The notes under the pieces were generated by a model. That model was given only the letters and a program-made list of their open reading frames with translations, was not told where the DNA came from and did no database searches. This document shows, piece by piece, positions 62,401 through 64,000 of a stretch of DNA of 64,000 bases. Where the stretch lies: the NCBI RefSeq assembly GCF_014930455.1, contig NZ_JAAIYO010000003.1, positions 969,066 to 1,033,065 of the forward strand, read 5' to 3'. This DNA comes from Corallococcus soli. GTDB lineage: Bacteria > Myxococcota > Myxococcia > Myxococcales > Myxococcaceae. The first letter of the stretch is position 1, and every line of letters begins with the position of its first letter. The translations under genes were made by a program, and so were the position numbers.

Positions 62401-64000
62401 CGCGCGGGTACTCGCGAGCCGTGCCGCTCCAGTCGACCAGGAGGCGGCGGTGCTCCTCGGGCGTGAGCAGGGACAGGCGCGACAGGCGCGTCCCTGGTGC
62501 TCGGACGGCCTCCGCCACCAGCAGCTCCAGCCGCTGGACCATGCTGGCCACGGTGCGCGGGTTGAAGAGGGACGTGTTGTAGACCAGCGCGCCGGAATAC
62601 CCCTCCGGGCCTCGGGTCAGCAGCAACTGCAGATCGAAGTGGATGACGGTGGGGGAGTCCTCCAGCGGACGCAGCGACAACCCCGGCAGCCGCAGCTCCG
62701 GCATCGGGGTGTTCTGGAGGGTGAACGTCACCTGGAAGAGAGGCGTGCGGCCTGCATCCCGTTCGGGCTGCAACACCTCCACCAGCTTCTCGAACGGGAC
62801 GTCCTGGTGCTCCTGGGCGCCCAGCGTCGTGGCGCGCACCTGGGCCAGCAGCTCCTGGAACGTGAGTGCCTCGTCGAAGCGCGCACGCAGCACCAGCGTG
62901 TTGACGAAGAAGCCGATGAGGCCCTCCGTCTCCGCATGACGCCGGTTCGCGATGGGCGAGCCCACCAGCACGTCATCCTGCCCCGAGTACTTGTGCAGCA
63001 ACGTCTGGAAGGCCGCCAGCCACACCATGAACGGCGTGGCGCCCTCCCGCCTGGCCAGGGACTCCACCTGATCGCTCAGACCTCGCGGCATCTGCACCGG
63101 CACTGTCGCGGCGCGCTGGGTGGGGACGGCGCTCCGGGGCTTGTCCGTGGGCAGCTCCAGGACTCCGGAGGCTCCGGCCAACGAGTTCTTCCACCAGGAG
63201 AGCTGTGCCTCCAGCGTCTCTCCCTGGAGCCAGCCGCGCTGCCACACGGCGTAGTCCGCGTACTGCACCGGCAGCTCTGGCAGGACGGGGGCCTGGCCCA
63301 GGCGGAACGCCTTGTAGAGGGCGGTGACCTCGCGGACCAGGACACCCATGGACCAGCCGTCGGACACGATGTGATGCAGGTGCAGCACCAGTTGGTGCTC
63401 TTCCGCGCCGAGCTTCAGCAGCAGGGCGCGCATCAGCGGCCCTTCGCCCAGGTTGAACGGGCGGTGTGCCTCTTCCAGCCGCAGCCGCTGGGCCTCCGCC
63501 TCCGCGTCCTGCCTGCCCGTCAGATCCACCGCGTTGAACGGCACGCGGAGGTCCGCGTGGATGACCTGGACAGGCTGGCCCCCCTTCGAGTGGAAGGTGG
63601 TGCGCAGCGCTTCGTGCCGCGCCATCAGCGCATCAAGGCTTCCGCGCAGGGCTTCCACGTCCAGCGTGCCGTTGAGAAGCAGGCCGATGGGGATGTTGTA
63701 GAGGCTGCTGCCCGGCTCCAACTGGTCGATGAACCACAGCCGCTGCTGCGCGAACGACAGCGGCGGGGCGCTCGTGCGGTTCGCACGGATGAGGGGTGCG
63801 GCGCTCGCCTTCGGGACGATGGGGCCCACGCGTGCAGCGAGGGCGGCCACCGTGGGGGCGGTGAACAGGTCGCCCAACGGAAGCTCGATGCCCAGGGTGG
63901 CCCGGATGCGCGCCACCGCCTGCGTGGCCAGCAGCGAGTGGCCGCCCAGCTCGAAGAAGTTGTCGTGGCGTCCCACCTGGGGGACGCGCAACAGCTCCGC
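53423..64000 (-). CDS. Nonribosomal peptide synthetase, C-terminal part with thioesterase (runs off the window)
   Basis: At least 3525 residues; the 5' end lies beyond 64000. From N to C: part of a carrier domain (LGGHS at about 63945), then three C-A-PCP modules and a terminal thioesterase. Condensation motifs HHIVSDG lie near 63365, 60190 and 56995; adenylation cores TSGSTGRPKG near 61930, 58740 and 55545; carrier LGGHS near 60775, 57580 and 54385. No epimerisation or methylation domain is seen. The pocket code read by eye for A1 is DALWLGGTF, close to valine codes (DAFWIGGTF); A2 and A3 both read DVWHVSLVD, a serine code. The thioesterase (53426-54240) has Ser in GWSLGG and His in GNHYTLLR and would release or cyclise the peptide ending in Ser-Ser. 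Confidence 0.93.
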   Translation of the reverse strand, partial: AELLRVPQVGRHDNFFELGGHSLLATQAVARIRATLGIELPLGDLFTAPTVAALAARVGPIVPKASAAPLIRANRTSAPPLSFAQQRLWFIDQLEPGSSLYNIPIGLLLNGTLDVEALRGSLDALMARHEALRTTFHSKGGQPVQVIHADLRVPFNAVDLTGRQDAEAEAQRLRLEEAHRPFNLGEGPLMRALLLKLGAEEHQLVLHLHHIVSDGWSMGVLVREVTALYKAFRLGQAPVLPELPVQYADYAVWQRGWLQGETLEAQLSWWKNSLAGASGVLELPTDKPRSAVPTQRAATVPVQMPRGLSDQVESLARREGATPFMVWLAAFQTLLHKYSGQDDVLVGSPIANRRHAETEGLIGFFVNTLVLRARFDEALTFQELLAQVRATTLGAQEHQDVPFEKLVEVLQPERDAGRTPLFQVTFTLQNTPMPELRLPGLSLRPLEDSPTVIHFDLQLLLTRGPEGYSGALVYNTSLFNPRTVASMVQRLELLVAEAVRAPGTRLSRLSLLTPEEHRRLLVDWSGTAREYPRDASVSALFTEQAARTPDAVALKAGSRTLTYAEVDAASNRLAHHLRGAGVRPGDRVGLCVERSPELITALLGILKAGAAYVAIEAREPAERITWILQEAGVSVLVTQDALADSLPVVAGLLVLLDEEAERIAKQPASPLGVRMPAEALAYVMFTSGSTGRPKGVSVPHRGIVRLARDNGFLEAGPGDVFLQLAPVAFDASTLEIWGALLNGATLVLAPPGTLSLAELGDVLGREGINTLWLTAALFEQMVAQQGQDLARVRRVLAGGDVLPVTAVREHLARIPEGAVLINGYGPTENTTFSATHALRTGDGVDRAVPIGRPLRNSTAWVLDAALQPLPPGVPGELFVGGDGLAWGYLQRPDLTAERFIPHPFTHEHGARLYRTGDRARWTEAGTLEFLGRADFQVKLRGFRIELGEVEAVLRQAPGIQEAVVVAREDVPGDKRLVGYVVPTGDGLELDAVKAFIAKQLPDYMVPSAWVRLPSLPLNTHGKLDRKALPTPEAPSASERRAQAPRNALEASLAAIWAEVLHVEGVGIDDNFFDLGGHSLLATQVVARIRTTLGVELPLGDLFTAPTVAALAERLGGVVPKAHSAPLTRADRTSAPPLSFAQQRLWFIDQLEPDSSLYNVPLALKFVGALDVGALRGSLDALMARHEALRTTFRTEEGRPVQVIHAKRQVPFETVDLTRLPDGESRQAEAVRLRGEEARRPFSLSEGPLMRALLLKLGAEEHQVVLHLHHIVSDGWSLGVLVREVTALYGALLQGQAPALPELPVQYADYAVWQRDWLQGETLEAQLKWWKDSLAGASGVLELPTDKPRPSVLTPEGATVPVRFPRALSEQVEALAKRENVTPFMVWLAAFQTLLHKYSGQDDVLVGSPIANRRHAETEGLIGFFVNTLVLRARFDEARTFRELLVQVRATTLGAQEHQDVPFEKLVEELKPARDLGRTPFFQALFALQNAPLPELALPGLSLRPLDADSGNARFDVELSLFRNPEGFEGSLRYRTALFEPATVARMVGHLELLVGALVSAPTLPLAQHSLLTEDERQQVLVAWNDTRVEYPRGERIHDLFEQQVARSPDAIAVTFEGQHLTYAQLDAKANQLAHHLGTLAVGPESLVGVCLERSLEMVVALLGVLKAGAAYVPLDPAYPRERLQWMLEDTAAPVLLVQEHLVAKLPLDGEAHARPHVVSVDTDWERIARQPTTRPVPLATSDALAYVIFTSGSTGRPKGAMNAHAGVVNRLRWMQQEYGLTSEDAVLQKTPFSFDVSVWEFFWPLMTGARLVVARPGGHQEPHYLARLMVEERITTAHFVPSMLRVFVEGPGLEGLTHLRRVVCSGEALPADLVRRAHARLPIAEVHNLYGPTEAAVDVTSWHCPRTEDLRRVPIGRPVANTRLHVLDRHGQPVPVGVPGELFLAGVQVGRGYWRRPNLTAERFIPDPFSTTPGARMYRTGDLARWLPDGTVEYLGRVDFQVKLRGFRIELGEVEAVLRQAPGIQEALVLAREDAPGDKRLVGYVVPTGDGLELDAVKAFAAKQLPDYMVPSSWVRLPSLPLNANGKVDRRALPAPEVPSASERRAQAPRNELEAALVAIWAEVLRVEGVGIDDNFFELGGHSLLATQVVARVRTTLGVELPLGDLFTAPTVAALAARLGHGASKALAAPLIRADRTIPPPLSFAQQRLWFIDQLEPDSSLYNVPLALKFVGSLDVHALHRSLDALMARHEALRTTFRTEEGRPVQVIHPDLRVPFKMVDLTHLQDEGAREAEALRLRLEEARRPFNLGEGPLMRALLLKLGAEEHQVVLHLHHIVSDGWSLGVLVREVTALYDALHHSRPPALPELPVQYADYAVWQRDWLQGETLAAQLKWWKDSLAGASGVLELPTDKPRPPVLTPEGATVPVRFPRALSEQVEALAKREGATPFMVWLAAFQTLLHRYSGQDDVLVGSPIANRRHAETEGLIGFFVNTLVLRARFDEARTFRELLAQVRATTLGAQEHQDVPFEKLVEELKPARDLGRTPFFQALFALQNAPLPELALPGLSLRPLDADSGNARFDVELSLFRNPEGFEGSLRYRTALFEPATVARMVGHLELLVGALVSEPGAPLAQHSLLSENERQQVLMAWNDTRVEYPRGERIHDLFEQQVARSPDAIAVTFEGQHLTYAQLDAKANQLAHHLGTLAVGPESLVGVCLERSLEMVVALLGVLKAGAAYVPLDPAYPRERLQWMLEDTAAPVLLVQEHLVAKLPLDSVTGTRPHVVSLDTGWERIARHPTTRPAPLATADALAYVIFTSGSTGRPKGAMNAHAGVVNRLRWMQQEYGLTSEDAVLQKTPFSFDVSVWEFFWPLMTGARLVVARPGGHQEPHYLARLMVDERITTAHFVPSMLRVFVEEPGLEGLTHLRRVVCSGEALPADLVRRAHARLPIAEVHNLYGPTEAAVDVTSWHCPRAEDLRRVPIGRPVANTRLHVLDRHGQPVPVGVPGELFLAGVQVGRGYWRRPDLTAERFIPDPFSTTPGARMYRTGDLARWLPDGTVEYLGRVDFQVKLRGFRIELGEVEAVLRQAPGIQEALVLAREDAPGDKRLVGYVVPTGDGLELDAVKAFAAKQLPDYMVPSAWVRLPSLPLNANGKVDRGALPAPEAPSASERRAQAPRNALETSLVAIWAEVLRVEGVGINDSFFELGGHSLLAVRLMEAVNRETGRRLPLSALFQAPSVERFAALLEQHEDSATSSPLVPFDAGRTPGTAPPFFCVHPVGGTVLAYAALARRLGPEQPFYGLQARGLDGTSEPLRTLEAMAADYVRALREVQPVGPYHLGGWSLGGVIAYEMTRQLREAGEEVALLALLDSFVPEPVPASEPRLDRTLTVGLFAQDLMGISLADLALDLGALATLEPEAALTQVLETAARAGALPHGTDAGTAVALFRVFEANLEAARRYHTPALEQRVLRVQAEEQATTVTDDGGWSTRVGERLESHRLPGNHYTLLREPNVQRVADLLKKALRGD
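54280..60665 (-). repeat. Tandem duplication of an NRPS serine module
   Basis: The two last C-A-PCP modules are direct copies 3195 bases apart: about 54280-57470 and 57475-60665. A hand comparison of 54601-54720 with 57796-57915 gave three differences in 120 bases. The boundaries lie in or near the carrier domains. The first module (offset about 3177-3195) shares the condensation and carrier parts but not the adenylation core. Confidence 0.75.

Noticed and set aside
53423..64000. Enterobactin-type siderophore synthetase because of serine modules
   Set aside because: No dihydroxybenzoate-type pocket, aryl carrier or siderophore genes are visible; the first readable pocket is valine-like.

Overview
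The window is about 70% GC, densely coded, and carries several families that are typical of, or concentrated in, myxobacteria: a DUF2381-type paralogue next to a membrane Ser/Thr kinase, an ADYC-domain protein, a TIGR02996 repeat-companion domain, an AgmX/PglI C-terminal-like protein, an FHA sigma-54 activator coupled to a kinase, and a large NRPS. This points to Myxococcota, family Myxococcaceae or a close relative (Corallococcus or Myxococcus would fit; this is inference, because no rRNA or other phylogenetic marker search was possible). I saw no tRNA, rRNA, CRISPR array, prophage or insertion sequence.

Layout. 1-4000: the start of an XRE-type regulator (minus), a membrane kinase with a DUF2381 partner (plus), and a secreted protein (minus). 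4272-8301: a helicase/exonuclease pair matching MrfA-MrfB (mitomycin-type lesion repair in Bacillus). 8315-10525: an orphan HlyD-like adaptor and a PEGA/OmpA-like envelope protein. 10627-16118: a compact convergent five-gene cassette resembling the uncharacterised Salmonella STM4011-STM4015 set (two radical SAM enzymes, a sulfatase-fold hydrolase, an ATP-grasp protein and a leucine-rich-repeat protein, here with a WGR domain). 16184-22198: a hypothetical protein, a secreted subtilase, a lipoprotein and a Bcp peroxiredoxin. 22309-26861: an FHA sigma-54 activator overlapping (ATGA) a kinase-PEGA-SUMF1 fusion whose activation segment is hugely expanded. 26863-30049: a secreted ADYC protein and an RtcA homologue that seems to have lost catalytic residues. 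30066-35955: a small membrane protein, SppA, a zinc-ribbon protein, a lipoprotein, Mrp/ApbC and two small proteins.

36003-45937 is a fatty-acid/short-chain acyl-CoA locus (3-hydroxyacyl-CoA dehydrogenase, crotonase, two acyl-CoA dehydrogenases, thiolase, both 3-oxoacid CoA-transferase subunits) interrupted by rpsA, which has its own promoter and terminator. Together these enzymes could take acyl-CoA through beta-oxidation to acetoacetyl-CoA/acetoacetate and acetyl-CoA. 46016-53336 holds housekeeping genes (PilZ protein, 23S/tRNA uracil methyltransferase, VWA protein, MiaB, gamma-carbonic anhydrase, cNMP-binding protein, DedA).

53423-64000 is the C-terminal part of an NRPS running off the window: PCP / C-A-PCP / C-A-PCP / C-A-PCP / TE. 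The adenylation pockets read by eye suggest a valine-like residue followed by Ser-Ser; the two Ser modules are a recent 3195-base tandem duplication.

The strongest candidates for undescribed biology are the STM4011-4015-like cassette, the apparently catalytically dead RtcA-like protein, and the kinase with an insert of more than 100 residues in its activation segment that contains a DNA palindrome. Family names were assigned from motifs and memory; no searches were run.
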